Of a stretch of 64,000 bases of DNA, positions 40,432-48,043 are shown piece after piece. How positions within the stretch are numbered: the stretch's first letter is position 1; the number at the start of each line of letters is the position of its first letter. The DNA comes from VAZQ01 sp036557705 (lineage in GTDB: Bacteria > Pseudomonadota > Alphaproteobacteria > Rhizobiales > Xanthobacteraceae): NCBI GenBank assembly GCA_036557705.1, contig DATBHB010000118.1, forward strand, positions 62,001 through 126,000. The letters run 5' to 3'. Under the pieces are notes generated by a model. It had not been told where the DNA came from and did no database searches. It saw nothing but the letters and a program-made list of their open reading frames with translations. The translations under genes and the position numbers were made by a program.

Positions 40432-41046
40432 ATGCATGCCATCGAAACGCTTTATCAGGAGTACCTGGCGCGCCGGCAACTTCCGTCGCGCGACCTGGTC
40501 GAGCAGCATACCCGCCGCATCACCGACGAACGCCTCGCCCGTGCTATCGCCGGCCGGCTGGCGTGCGCTCTGCCCAGCGCCGAAGCGCTCGATTATCTCC
40601 ATCGCCACCTTCGGGCGCCGTTGCTGACCGTGGCTGCGGGCATCGGGTTCTGGGCCTACTGCCTGCGCCAAGTCGAGGGGATCGAAACTCTCGCCACCGA
40701 CCTGTTCGCGCCCGAGGACAATCCCCGTTTCCGGCGACCGGGCCGGTATCCGGTGCAGCCCATGGACGCGCTGGAGGCGCTGCGCCGTTACCCGGATCAC
40801 GACGTGCTCGGGGTCTGCCTGCCGCCAGGCTTAAGTCTGCAACAACTCTATGAGGCCGCCCCCGAGGCCGCTTCCCGGCAACTCTTCGTTGCCGGCTACT
40901 TCTCGCGGGGCGCCTTCGGCGGTGGGTGGGAAGGAACGATGTCCGAGGAGCATTCCTTGAAGTTCAGGCGGGTCGATTGCATCGCTCGCTGGGGCCTCGA
41001 GGCCCCGGGCTACCAAACAGTGCTGATCCACGTCTGGCGTGCGTGA
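40432..41046 (+). CDS. Hypothetical protein with helical N-terminus
   Basis: 204 residues, ATG at 40432. The first 60 residues (TLYQEYLARRQLPSRDLVEQ) are helical, a hydrophobic stretch is at 65-78 (LTVAAGIGFWAYCL), followed by charged and Pro-rich segments, then a final beta-like region GTMSEEHSLKFRRVDCIARW. No signal or catalytic motif is evident. Codon use and GC pattern look like its neighbours, so I take it as a real gene. The 270 bp before it hold nothing I can identify. Function unknown. Confidence 0.6.
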   Translation: MHAIETLYQEYLARRQLPSRDLVEQHTRRITDERLARAIAGRLACALPSAEALDYLHRHLRAPLLTVAAGIGFWAYCLRQVEGIETLATDLFAPEDNPRFRRPGRYPVQPMDALEALRRYPDHDVLGVCLPPGLSLQQLYEAAPEAASRQLFVAGYFSRGAFGGGWEGTMSEEHSLKFRRVDCIARWGLEAPGYQTVLIHVWRA

Positions 41047-41094
41047 AAGTTGCAGCGATCGAATAACGTCGAAGCCCCTTGATCGAGACCTTCG

Positions 41095-41931
41095 TCAGAA
41101 ATCCGCCTTGTTCGCCACCGGCGTGTGATAATCGAACAACTGCTGATTGTTCTCGGCGCAGATGTCCTCCTCGAACTGCCGCGCCACGCGCCGATAGCGT
41201 CGCGTTCCAGACCACGGCTCGTAGTAGGTATCGGGGTCCTCCACCGTAAAGGTTGCTTCCAGGAACTTACGGTCGTCGACCATGCGCCAACGCTCAATCA
41301 CGTGCAGCTTTTCGGTATGCGGCGTGCGGTAGGCGTCCACGAACGTTTTGGTATTCAGCCCAATGGTATCAATGACGAGCGTGTCGCCTTCATAGTGCCC
41401 AACCGACTCGCCGTACCAAGACGGCTTCGGATTGGCCGAATGCGGCACATCGAGATACACGCGGCGCACCTGCGAATCGGCCGAGCGCATGATGGCGACC
41501 TCTTTGGGACTTTGCAGGAACCACACCGGATTTTGATTGCCGCCCAAAGCCATGAAACCGGGAACGCCGGCCGGCACGCAACTCTGGCTTGGCGTGAATG
41601 CGATCTTGCCGGCGAGCACTTCGTCGTTATCCTTCTTCATGATCTCCTTCACCCAGGGTTTGAGATTCGGGTTGCGCAGATCGGCTATGTGATAGGTCGG
41701 TTGACGACCCTGCCCATTGGGGACGTAGGGGTATTTCGGGTCGCTGGTGACTGGCGGCACTTTGCCCGGAACCGGCCGGAATTCGCCCATCCCGATCCAT
41801 CCGACAGTAAGATCCGAGGAGAAGAGGGGCGCGGTCGTCTGTTGCGGCAGCGCCGGCAGCGCCCACCCTCCTGCGAGAGCCGCCACAATAATGCCTGCTG
41901 CTGCACGTCGCCTCGAAGCAAATATGGACAT
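41095..41931 (-). CDS. Secreted protein of the GESIGHYEGDT family (paralogue B)
   Basis: 278 residues from ATG at 41931 (GGGAG upstream); the 24-residue extension further up is not a signal and was rejected. Signal peptide to about 29. The core follows paralogue A closely: PTYHIADLRNPNLKPWV, AFTPSQSCVPAGVPGFM, YLDVPHSANPKPSWYGESVG, HYEGDTLVIDTIGLNTKTFV, EKLHVIERW, VEDPDTYYEPW, ENNQQLFDY and a final KADF. The difference is a short Gly/Asn loop (GGNQNP) where A has a hydrophobic loop. Periplasmic; no known activity. It is the nearest relative of the 34449 gene, and the pair probably arose by duplication. Confidence 0.88.
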   Translation of the reverse strand: MSIFASRRRAAAGIIVAALAGGWALPALPQQTTAPLFSSDLTVGWIGMGEFRPVPGKVPPVTSDPKYPYVPNGQGRQPTYHIADLRNPNLKPWVKEIMKKDNDEVLAGKIAFTPSQSCVPAGVPGFMALGGNQNPVWFLQSPKEVAIMRSADSQVRRVYLDVPHSANPKPSWYGESVGHYEGDTLVIDTIGLNTKTFVDAYRTPHTEKLHVIERWRMVDDRKFLEATFTVEDPDTYYEPWSGTRRYRRVARQFEEDICAENNQQLFDYHTPVANKADF

Positions 41932-42369
41932 CGTTGTTACTCCCTTTATGTGGCTCTGGACTGTGAGCAGGAATTTGTTTTCAGTACTCGATTGATTGAC
42001 CATCGGCGCTCATTGAGGATTGCCGGCGGGCAGCCCAATGCCGGGCGCCCATGGACCGAAGCCGAACCAAGAATAGCACGAAACCGAGCGCTTTGCTGTT
42101 GGCTTGCAGGCCGGGAGCATAGTCCCAACTCCCTGGCCCCTGCGCTTACTCCGTTGACCCCGCCGCGCTTCAGCACCTCTGCCGCGACAGCGCGGCTTGT
42201 GACCCTGCGGTAGAATAATGTAATTTTGATTAGTTGGGGAATGCGAGTCGGAAAACAGACGGAACCAATTGTCGTTTACCGATCACAACCTTCGCTCTCG
42301 TATCGCAGGAGAAGCAAATCAGCGAGAAGCTTTGCAAGTCCACCCGGTGATGAGTGAGAATTTACCACC
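41932..42369. other. 438-bp divergent region, no gene seen
   Basis: It separates paralogue B from the GAF-domain gene. It contains scattered open frames on both strands without ribosome-binding sites, and a GC-rich dyad-like segment around 42160-42200. An AT-richer stretch (TAGAATAATGTAATTTTG near 42212) could hold a promoter, but no consensus is convincing. Confidence 0.4.
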
Positions 42370-42909
42370 ATGATGAGCGCGATGATTTCACGGCTGCGCG
42401 CGGAAACAGCTCTGGACGGCACCGTCGGCAGAGTCTTAGACGACGTAATCGCATTGCTCGGTGCCGAATTCGGCGACTTGCAGCTTGCGCTCCCCGACCG
42501 ATCGCTGATGCTGGTCACTCAGAACGGGTTCGCCAGGCCGTTCCTCCTGGGCATGCGAAAATTGACAGCGGAAGCTTCGACTGTTTGTGTCCGGGCGTTT
42601 CTCAGCCAAAAGCCCACGACGGTGCCGGATGTTCACACAGACCGTCCGTTCTCGAAATATCTGGACATAGCGCAAAAGGCGGGGTTCAAAGCCGTTCATT
42701 CGCAGCCTTTGACAGCAGACGCGAATGACCCGGTCGGCGTCGTGTCAGCCCTTTTCGCAAATCCCCACTCCCCAACCGGTGTAGAATTGCACATGCTCGA
42801 TGAATACAGCCGGTTTGCGGCTGACCACCTCGTTGGGCTCTTGCGAGGCAAGGATGTGAATGCCGAGGCTGAGCGGCTGTTTCTGTCAATGCTGGACGGC
42901 GCCCCATAA
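42370..42909 (+). CDS. GAF-domain protein
   Basis: 179 residues. LDDVIALLGAEFGDLQLALP to LMLVTQNGFARPFL to VPDVHTDRPFSKYLDIAQKA to GFKAVHSQPLTADANDPVGV to TGVELHMLDEYSRFAADHLV fits one GAF domain of the sensory kind that precedes kinases and response regulators. There is no output domain, so it may act in trans or be a remnant of a larger sensor; the ending is abrupt but follows the domain's natural end. Cytoplasmic. The next gene, YccF-domain, starts 87 bp later and may share the transcript. Confidence 0.82.
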   Translation: MMSAMISRLRAETALDGTVGRVLDDVIALLGAEFGDLQLALPDRSLMLVTQNGFARPFLLGMRKLTAEASTVCVRAFLSQKPTTVPDVHTDRPFSKYLDIAQKAGFKAVHSQPLTADANDPVGVVSALFANPHSPTGVELHMLDEYSRFAADHLVGLLRGKDVNAEAERLFLSMLDGAP

Positions 42910-42995
42910 CTCAAACGACAATGACGGCCAAGGATCATCATCTGGCGGATCGCACGCGCGTTTGCCACCTACGAAGCGCAGTCTGGAGTCCTCCC

Positions 42996-43439
42996 ATGTC
43001 TTTCATCTCCCTTGTGTTGAATGTTTGCTGGATCGTTTTCGGCGGCTGGTGGATGGCGCTTGGTTGGCTTATTGCCGCCGTCATCATGGCGATCACGATT
43101 ATCGGCCTGCCCTGGGCCCGCGCCGCTGTCAGCATTGCCGCCTACACCCTGCTCCCATTCGGTCAGAAGGCGGTCTCGCGCGCCGAATATTTCGGGCGCG
43201 AGGACATCGGCACCGGGCCGCTGGGCGTGATCGGCAATCTCGTGTGGCTCGTCCTTGCCGGGTGGTGGCTGGCGCTTGGTCATCTGGTGACAGCGGTAGT
43301 GCTCGCTGTGACCATTATCGGGATCCCGTTCGCTTGGGCGCACTTGAAGCTCGCCGGCCTCGCGCTCTGGCCGATCGGAAAGGTGATCGTCCCGGCCGAA
43401 GACGCGCGGTTCGGCTATTCGCGGCCCCCTCGCGCCTGA
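42996..43439 (+). CDS. YccF-domain inner membrane protein
   Basis: 147 residues from ATG at 42996 (TGGAGTCC upstream). Two similar halves, each with a hydrophobic hairpin: FISLVLNVCWIVFGGWWMAL, then ITIIGLPWARAAVSIAAYTL LPFGQ; and LGVIGNLVWLVLAGWWLALG, then VTIIGIPFAWAHLKLAGLAL WPIGK. These are the two repeats of the YccF domain, with conserved GWW and IGxP. It is an inner-membrane protein whose role is unknown (E. coli YccF is linked by genome position to a neighbouring ion channel). The 3' end overlaps the convergent mepA by 25 bp. Confidence 0.93.
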   Translation: MSFISLVLNVCWIVFGGWWMALGWLIAAVIMAITIIGLPWARAAVSIAAYTLLPFGQKAVSRAEYFGREDIGTGPLGVIGNLVWLVLAGWWLALGHLVTAVVLAVTIIGIPFAWAHLKLAGLALWPIGKVIVPAEDARFGYSRPPRA

Positions 43440-44440
43440 GACGATGATTCCGGCGCGTTCAGCACCTGCCAACAAGCCGCCGGCAACTGAGACATTTTGG
43501 GGCCGGCCCGCGGCGGTATGTTGTCGGGCAGCACATCGCTGGACCAGCGATGCATCTCGGCGCCGGTGCAGCCGTCACCGGCGGGACGCTGCGGCTGCGG
43601 TTCGCATTCCGGATTGTCCGCCGGACAATTGAGCCGCACATGGAAGTGCCAGTCGTGCCCCAGCCACGGCTGTACCTTGCCGAGCCAGGCGCGATCCTGA
43701 CCAGCGTCGCGGCAAAGCGCCTTTTTGATCGCGGTGTTCACGAATATGCGGTTGACCCGGGGATCCTCGGCCGCTGCCTTGATCAGCGCCACGTGAGCCG
43801 GCGTCCACACCTTCCGATCGACGTCTTTGCGGTCGTTGGCGACCACCATCGTGGCCATCATCTCTTCGCGTTGCCCCCGCGTGAGTTCGTGCCTGGGCAT
43901 GGAGGTGAGCCAGATGTCGACATCGAGGCCGACCTGATGGCTCGCATGGCCGTTGAGCATCGGGCCTCCGCGCGGCTGCGACATGTCGCCGATCAGGAGC
44001 CCGGGCCAGCCGTTTTGGGCCGCCCGCTCGGACAGTTCTTCGATGAATTCCACCAAAGCCGGATGTCCCCAGTTTCGGTTTCGTGAAAGGCGCATCACCT
44101 GCCAAGTCTCGCCGCTCACTGGCAGTGCAGCAGCGCCCGCGAGGCAGCCTTTGGAATAAAAGCCGATCGAGCGCGTCGGAAGCTCGGCCGCTGTCGCCTT
44201 GCGGCCGAACAGCTGTTTGGCCGGCGTCGCGGGTCCCGCGGGCTTGGCGAGCGGCGGCAATGGCTCGGGATTGAGCGTCCCCTTATCCTGCGCGCGTGCC
44301 ATGTCGGATGCGAGAAATGCAACCGCGCACATCGCAAGAGCCACGTGCCGTGCAAAACCGAGGCGTTGTGCAGCCGCCCCGCTTCGCGACGGAGGAGCTT
44401 CCGCGACGAAACGGAAACCACGTGAGCCGTAGAGGATCAT
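43415..44440 (-). CDS. mepA: Penicillin-insensitive murein endopeptidase MepA
   Basis: 341 residues from ATG at 44440; a TTG start 33 nt upstream is less likely. After a signal-like region to about residue 51 (DMARAQ), the mature enzyme has SIGFYSKGCLAGAAALPVSG, SRNRNWGHPALVEF, QPRGGPMLNGHASHQVGLDV DIW and GHDWHFHVRLNCP, which carry the Zn ligands His/Asp/His of the LAS family. It cuts D-Ala-meso-DAP cross-links in murein from the periplasm. C-terminal Cys/Pro-rich tail has the pattern CPADNPECEPQPQRPAGDGC. Its last 25 bp overlap the convergent YccF gene. Confidence 0.95.
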   Translation of the reverse strand: MILYGSRGFRFVAEAPPSRSGAAAQRLGFARHVALAMCAVAFLASDMARAQDKGTLNPEPLPPLAKPAGPATPAKQLFGRKATAAELPTRSIGFYSKGCLAGAAALPVSGETWQVMRLSRNRNWGHPALVEFIEELSERAAQNGWPGLLIGDMSQPRGGPMLNGHASHQVGLDVDIWLTSMPRHELTRGQREEMMATMVVANDRKDVDRKVWTPAHVALIKAAAEDPRVNRIFVNTAIKKALCRDAGQDRAWLGKVQPWLGHDWHFHVRLNCPADNPECEPQPQRPAGDGCTGAEMHRWSSDVLPDNIPPRAGPKMSQLPAACWQVLNAPESSSQARGGRE

Positions 44441-44950
44441 GTCATTTCGCCTGCAAGTCTGATCTGTGATCAACTTTGGTCACGATATGGCGGACTGCGG
44501 CGGAATGGAGGCGTTCCGTTCTCAACCAACCTGAAACTTCGCCTCCGCCGCCTGGAATACAGGACGCGGTCCGCCATGGCGCTGCCGCCATCCGGAAGTG
44601 ATGCAGGCTCTGAATAATTGTTCGGCCTCGACCTACCCGCGCACCGATTAAGTGCATGATTTATCTTGAATGTCCGCTGCTTGACAAAATTTCGACACTC
44701 ACGCCGAGATAATTGCACGAGCGATCGGGGGCAATTCGATGACATCGGCGAAACCTGGACGACCGGGTCGCCGGGATGTGAGAAAGCTCAGACGTGTGTT
44801 CGGCCATGGATGGCATTGGACGCGCGGACGGCAGTCATCCCGGCCAAGGCCACAGAAGTCTAGTTTCTAGTTTCCGGGCAGCGCACCAGGACAGGCTGGA
44901 CGCGATTACCTCCGCAAGTCGCGAGAACTTGATGAACCGGGGGGATCATC
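44441..44950. other. 510-bp divergent region, no confident gene
   Basis: It lies between mepA and the carrier-protein gene. TTGACA at 44682 could be a -35 box, but the GATAAT after it is 21 bp away, too far. A minus-strand open frame of 91 codons has no ribosome-binding site and Arg/Ser-rich content unlike a protein. Nothing else was found. Confidence 0.4.
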
Positions 44951-45232
44951 ATGCCAGTCAGCGCTTTAGGCCAAACTCACCGAACCCATACCAGAAAAGG
45001 AGGCAGCATCGATATTGGCGAAGTGCGCGCACTTATCGCCAGGCATTTGAATGTCGAAACCGGGCGTATCACCGACGATGCGCATTTCATCCGCGACTTG
45101 GGGGCCGATTGGCTCGATCGTCTCGAATTAGTGATTCTGGTCGAAGAAATTGCAGGGGTGGAAATAACGGACAATGAAGTCGACCAGATCGATGTTGTCG
45201 GCGATCTGATCGGCTTCATTGATGATAGGTGA
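44951..45232 (+). CDS. Acyl-carrier-protein-like protein with Trp replacing the phosphopantetheine Ser
   Basis: 93 residues as opened by the first ATG, but only the part from about IDIGEVRALIARHLNVETGR is like an ACP; the leader MPVSALGQTHRTH is repeat-like and unlikely to be real. Helix pattern: RITDDAHFIRDLGADWLDRL, ELVILVEEIAGVEITDNEVD, QIDVVGDLIGFI. The DSLD motif is DWLD: TGG at 45110-45112 where TCG would encode the Ser that carries 4'-phosphopantetheine. It therefore cannot be charged in the usual way. A perfect AAAAGGAGG ends at 45003, four bases before ATC (45008) and ten before ATT (45014), so a non-AUG start is likely. Confidence 0.8.
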   Translation: MPVSALGQTHRTHTRKGGSIDIGEVRALIARHLNVETGRITDDAHFIRDLGADWLDRLELVILVEEIAGVEITDNEVDQIDVVGDLIGFIDDR

Positions 45233-45325
45233 CCGGCAGCCGATCAGGGGCTGTGATTAGCGGGGGCAACTTGGAGATACTCTGGCATTCGAGGGATCGA
45301 GGCGTATACAGGGCCATGCGCTCAG

Positions 45326-45562
45326 ATGAGTGGGGCCATGTTCGAACACGCCGCAGGTGCCCTGAGATACGATTGCCCCGACACTCGCCGGCCGGTGGTT
45401 ACGGCAATTACAACTGATAAAGCCACACTGGCGAAGCTCGCAGGCTTCAGGCTTTCGGTTTGGTGCCCCTATTGCGTTATCCCACACGTCATAACAGGAA
45501 GAGACGCATCCATCTCCTGGGGTGACATCACGGCAAAGCCGCGGGCGACCGCGCGCGCCTAG
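45326..45562 (+). CDS. Small probable zinc-ribbon protein
   Basis: 78 residues, with an inner ATG at 45338 possible. MFEHAAGALRYDCPDTRRPV, VTAITTDKATLAKLAGFRLS, VWCPYCVIPHVITGRDASIS: one Cys in YDCPD and a CPYC pair, plus a nearby His. This resembles short Bradyrhizobium proteins of the same layout and one half of a zinc-binding knuckle. Not a recognised family to me. A long perfect hairpin starts four bases after its stop. Not related by sequence to the 39708 fragment beyond the CPxC element. Confidence 0.55.
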   Translation: MSGAMFEHAAGALRYDCPDTRRPVVTAITTDKATLAKLAGFRLSVWCPYCVIPHVITGRDASISWGDITAKPRATARA

Positions 45563-45565
45563 GCA

Positions 45566-45597
45566 ATCGCACAGTCGGCCTTTGCCGACTGTGCGAT
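45566..45597. repeat. Perfect 14-bp hairpin after the small zinc-ribbon gene
   Basis: ATCGCACAGTCGGC pairs fully with GCCGACTGTGCGAT around CTTT. It begins four bases after the stop at 45562. It lacks a T-run, so it may be a 3' stabilising structure or REP-like element rather than a terminator. Confidence 0.65.
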
Positions 45598-45756
45598 GCA
45601 TCTCGAAGGATAAGATGGGCGCAGGTCGCCGCCGCTATGGTTCGAGCCAGCGCGCGCCGCCTCACCATGAGGGCAGGTCGAAAATCGAACCATTCAGTTG
45701 TGGACGAGGCGATCGAATGATAACCAAGTCCCATCACAGCGCATGGTGGGTCTGCC

Positions 45757-46107
45757 ATGAAATTTCCGAGTCCTCGCCTGATCGCCTTCGCCGCGTTATG
45801 GACCGCAAACGTCTTTGCCATGCCCGCGACCGCGATGCCCGTGAGCGGCCTCACTGCGGCGATGGGTTATGTTGCAACGGAGATCGATAAGGTCGGCTGC
45901 GCCTGTAGTCCGTATCGTTGTTGCCAGGGTCCACGTTATTTCGCTCCGCCTGGGATTTACTACAGCTACGGCCCTGGCTGGTACGGCCAGGGGCAGGGCT
46001 GGGCCGGTACCTGGAACGGAATGGCCCTGTACGGTGGATGGTATCGCGGGCGCTGGTACGGAGGCTGGTACACGCCGGGTTCGTGGAGCTACCGCCGCGG
46101 TTGGTAG
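45757..46107 (+). CDS. Secreted Gly/Tyr/Trp-rich protein
   Basis: 116 residues. Signal peptide 1-26 (FAALWTANVFAMPATAM). Near residue 48 there is a cysteine cluster (GCACSPYRCCQGP), then GIYYSYGPGWYGQGQGWAGT WNGMALYGGWYRGRWYGGWY, an aromatic-glycine repeat region. Such exported proteins are common in Rhizobiales with unknown function; structural or metal binding by the CxC...CC cluster is possible. No neighbour suggests a role. Confidence 0.78.
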   Translation: MKFPSPRLIAFAALWTANVFAMPATAMPVSGLTAAMGYVATEIDKVGCACSPYRCCQGPRYFAPPGIYYSYGPGWYGQGQGWAGTWNGMALYGGWYRGRWYGGWYTPGSWSYRRGW

Positions 46108-46186
46108 TATGGCGGCGCGGCTCACCCATGTGGACCGCGCCTATGACGCGTCGGAGACGCGTCTGAATGCGCCTAAGCGCGACCCT

Positions 46187-47098
46187 TCAAAAATCCGGCG
46201 TCAAAGCCTCGGGCAGGGGCAGTGACTCAACGCCGGCAAATTTAAAGGAGTTCGGATTATCGGCGCACCGCATCTCCTTCAAGGGGCCTTCCGGTGCGCT
46301 TGCCAGTTGCACAAGACGATCGAGAGGGACCCTGCGCACCGCCGCCTCGTATTGCCGGAAGCGCTGGATGGCATTCCACGGCATGGTAAAGGCGCCCGGG
46401 TCCTCGACGTGAATGTCCGCCTGCAATACCTTGCCGTCTTCGATCAGATGGAAGCGTTCGATCACGTGAAGCTGCGTCGTGTGCGGAGTTCCAAATCCGT
46501 CCATGCGCGTCCGGTCGTTGATCCCAATGGTATCGACGAGGAGGCTGTCGCCTTCGTAATGGCCGATTGATTCGCCATACCACGATATCTTCACATTCGG
46601 AGAATGCTTGTCCGCAAGGTGAATGTAGCGAACGTTATTGAAGCTCGTCAGTATCATGGCCACTTCGTTCTTGCTTTGCACGAAATACATCGGCTGCGTC
46701 ATCGGCGAGAGCAGAAAACCGGTGACGCCTTTCGGCCAGCAGCTTGCGCTCGGTGAAGGGACGAGCTTTCCGGCGAGCACAAGTTCGTTGCGCTTGCGGA
46801 TCACATCGCGCGCCCAGGGCTGGAGGATGGGATTGTTGAGATTGGCGAGATGCTGCGTCGGCTGCCGTCCCGTCGCACGGAACTCGTCGTTCGGGACGTA
46901 GGGATGCGCCGGATCCTGCTGCACCGGGCCCGGACCGCTCGGCGGCGGGATGAACAAGCGGTTATACGCGTACCACCCGATATCCGGACTGGGCGCAAAA
47001 CTGGGTGTCTCAGCCAAGGCCGAAGAGTTCAAGCTGCCGGCGAGGCAAATCGCACCGGCGAGAATTCTGAGCGTGAAGTTGCCTGGACGTTCGGACAT
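46187..47098 (-). CDS. Secreted protein of the GESIGHYEGDT family (paralogue C)
   Basis: 303 residues from ATG at 47098 (GAGGAGGAGG upstream); the 59-residue in-frame extension is repeat-derived. Signal peptide to about 29 (LNSSALAE). Core: PTQHLANLNNPILQPWARDV, PSASCWPKGVTGFLL, ISWYGESIGHYEGDSLLVDT IGINDRTRMD, TQLHVIERF, VEDPGAFTMPW. It has a longer C-terminus than A and B (VRRVPLDRLVQLASAPEGPL, CADNPNSFKF). Same predicted periplasmic location. It is more diverged than A/B, so likely an older duplicate. Noncoding GTAGCCCGGATTG repeat lies just upstream. Confidence 0.88.
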   Translation of the reverse strand: MSERPGNFTLRILAGAICLAGSLNSSALAETPSFAPSPDIGWYAYNRLFIPPPSGPGPVQQDPAHPYVPNDEFRATGRQPTQHLANLNNPILQPWARDVIRKRNELVLAGKLVPSPSASCWPKGVTGFLLSPMTQPMYFVQSKNEVAMILTSFNNVRYIHLADKHSPNVKISWYGESIGHYEGDSLLVDTIGINDRTRMDGFGTPHTTQLHVIERFHLIEDGKVLQADIHVEDPGAFTMPWNAIQRFRQYEAAVRRVPLDRLVQLASAPEGPLKEMRCADNPNSFKFAGVESLPLPEALTPDF

Positions 47099-47147
47099 CG
47101 CCTCCTCCTCTGCAACATTGCTTTGATCACGCTGTAGGGCAGCGATC

Positions 47148-47224
47148 GTAGCCCGGATTGCGTGATCGCGCCACGCTAATGAGCAATGAACAGCCGGCTC
47201 GGAGCGGGATCGCGCAATCCGGGG
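47148..47224. repeat. GTAGCCCGGATTG repeat (copy 1)
   Basis: GTAGCCCGGATTGCGTGATC at left; GGGATCGCGCAATCCGGGG at right, inverted. The same arms occur at 60918-61086. Short copy with a 40-bp inner part, upstream of paralogue C. Confidence 0.75.
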
Positions 47225-47326
47225 GGCACCGCCCGCCTGATCTGTAGTGAGCACAGGCACTCCCGCCCTACCCACGCCGATGCTGCGAGACTACCACTCC
47301 ATCAAGCGGAAAACAGTCGCGCGCGA

Positions 47327-47737
47327 TCAGCCTGCGAAGGGATCGACGATAGGTACATTAGCCTTTTCGAAGTCGGCACGATCACGGGTAGCAACGATCA
47401 GGTTGTGAACAAGAGCGGTGGCGGCAATCAAACTATCTTTGATCGGCATGGAACGGCCGGAACCGCGAAGCTCAGCGAGCAGCTGCGCCCATCTCAGACC
47501 CGTTTCAGCCTCCCACGGCAGGCACTGCAGGCGCTGAACGCTTCCGTCGAACCACCGCTCTAGTTCAGACCGCTTCCTGCCCCCGCGTAGCAGAAGAATG
47601 CCGAAACGCAACTCACCGAGAATAATTGGATCGACAGCGATGTCGCGCTCATTGGCGCGCAGCCACTCCACAACGCCTGCATGCGGTGCCGGTTTGGTCG
47701 GTTCGCTCAGGACGTTGGCGTCAACCAGATATCTCAC
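47327..47737 (-). CDS. vapC: PIN-domain toxin VapC
   Basis: 136 residues, GTG start overlapping the antitoxin stop (GTGA). PIN acidic residues: Asp6 in YLVDANVLSE, Glu42 in LGELRFG, Asp101 in KDSLIAATA and Asp119 in ATRDRADF, the four that bind Mg/Mn. VapC toxins are RNases acting on tRNA or rRNA; the target is unknown here. The gene is directly coupled to the AbrB-like antitoxin upstream. Size is normal. Confidence 0.95.
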   Translation of the reverse strand: MRYLVDANVLSEPTKPAPHAGVVEWLRANERDIAVDPIILGELRFGILLLRGGRKRSELERWFDGSVQRLQCLPWEAETGLRWAQLLAELRGSGRSMPIKDSLIAATALVHNLIVATRDRADFEKANVPIVDPFAG

Positions 47738-47964
47738 AGGACGTCGGTCGATTCGGAGTCGATCGGAACGAAGAAGCCCTTATGCGGACAGGACAGGAGC
47801 CAGTCGACCATGCCTTCGTTTGGCCGCGCCGAACGGCGCTTGAGCCGGTACTCACCCCTATCGAGACGCTCGATTTCGAACTCCTGGCCGGCTTCTATGT
47901 GGTCCTGCTTTCGTATCTCAGCCGGCAAGACAATCTGGCCTCTGCATGAAACAGTCGTTTTCAT
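47734..47964 (-). CDS. vapB: AbrB-fold antitoxin VapB
   Basis: 76 residues from ATG at 47964. MKTTVSCRGQIVLPAEIRKQ is a swapped-hairpin AbrB/SpoVT domain, followed by ERLDRGEYRLKRRSARPN and a toxin-binding tail GMVDWLLSCPHKGFF. It neutralises VapC and autoregulates the operon. There is no Shine-Dalgarno, and a palindrome (TAAGA-5-TCTTA, 47970-47984) is six bases from the start, which suggests that operator, promoter and initiation region overlap. Cys8 (SCRGQ) replaces the common Ser/Lys. Confidence 0.92.
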   Translation of the reverse strand: MKTTVSCRGQIVLPAEIRKQDHIEAGQEFEIERLDRGEYRLKRRSARPNEGMVDWLLSCPHKGFFVPIDSESTDVL

Positions 47965-47969
47965 AGTGA

Positions 47970-47984
47970 TAAGATATCGTCTTA
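47970..47984. promoter_or_regulatory. Probable VapBC operator palindrome
   Basis: TAAGATATCGTCTTA: arms TAAGA and TCTTA with five bases between, immediately upstream of vapB. Autoregulation is known for the family; the exact site is inferred. Confidence 0.55.
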
Positions 47985-48043
47985 CTTCATAAAAGTCAAT
48001 GAAGGTTCCATGCCCCGTTCTGGTCTGAATAGGATAAGCAGCG

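Noticed and set aside
44682..44730. Sigma-70-like promoter TTGACA ... GATAAT
   Set aside because: The spacer is 21 bases, beyond the usual 16-18.
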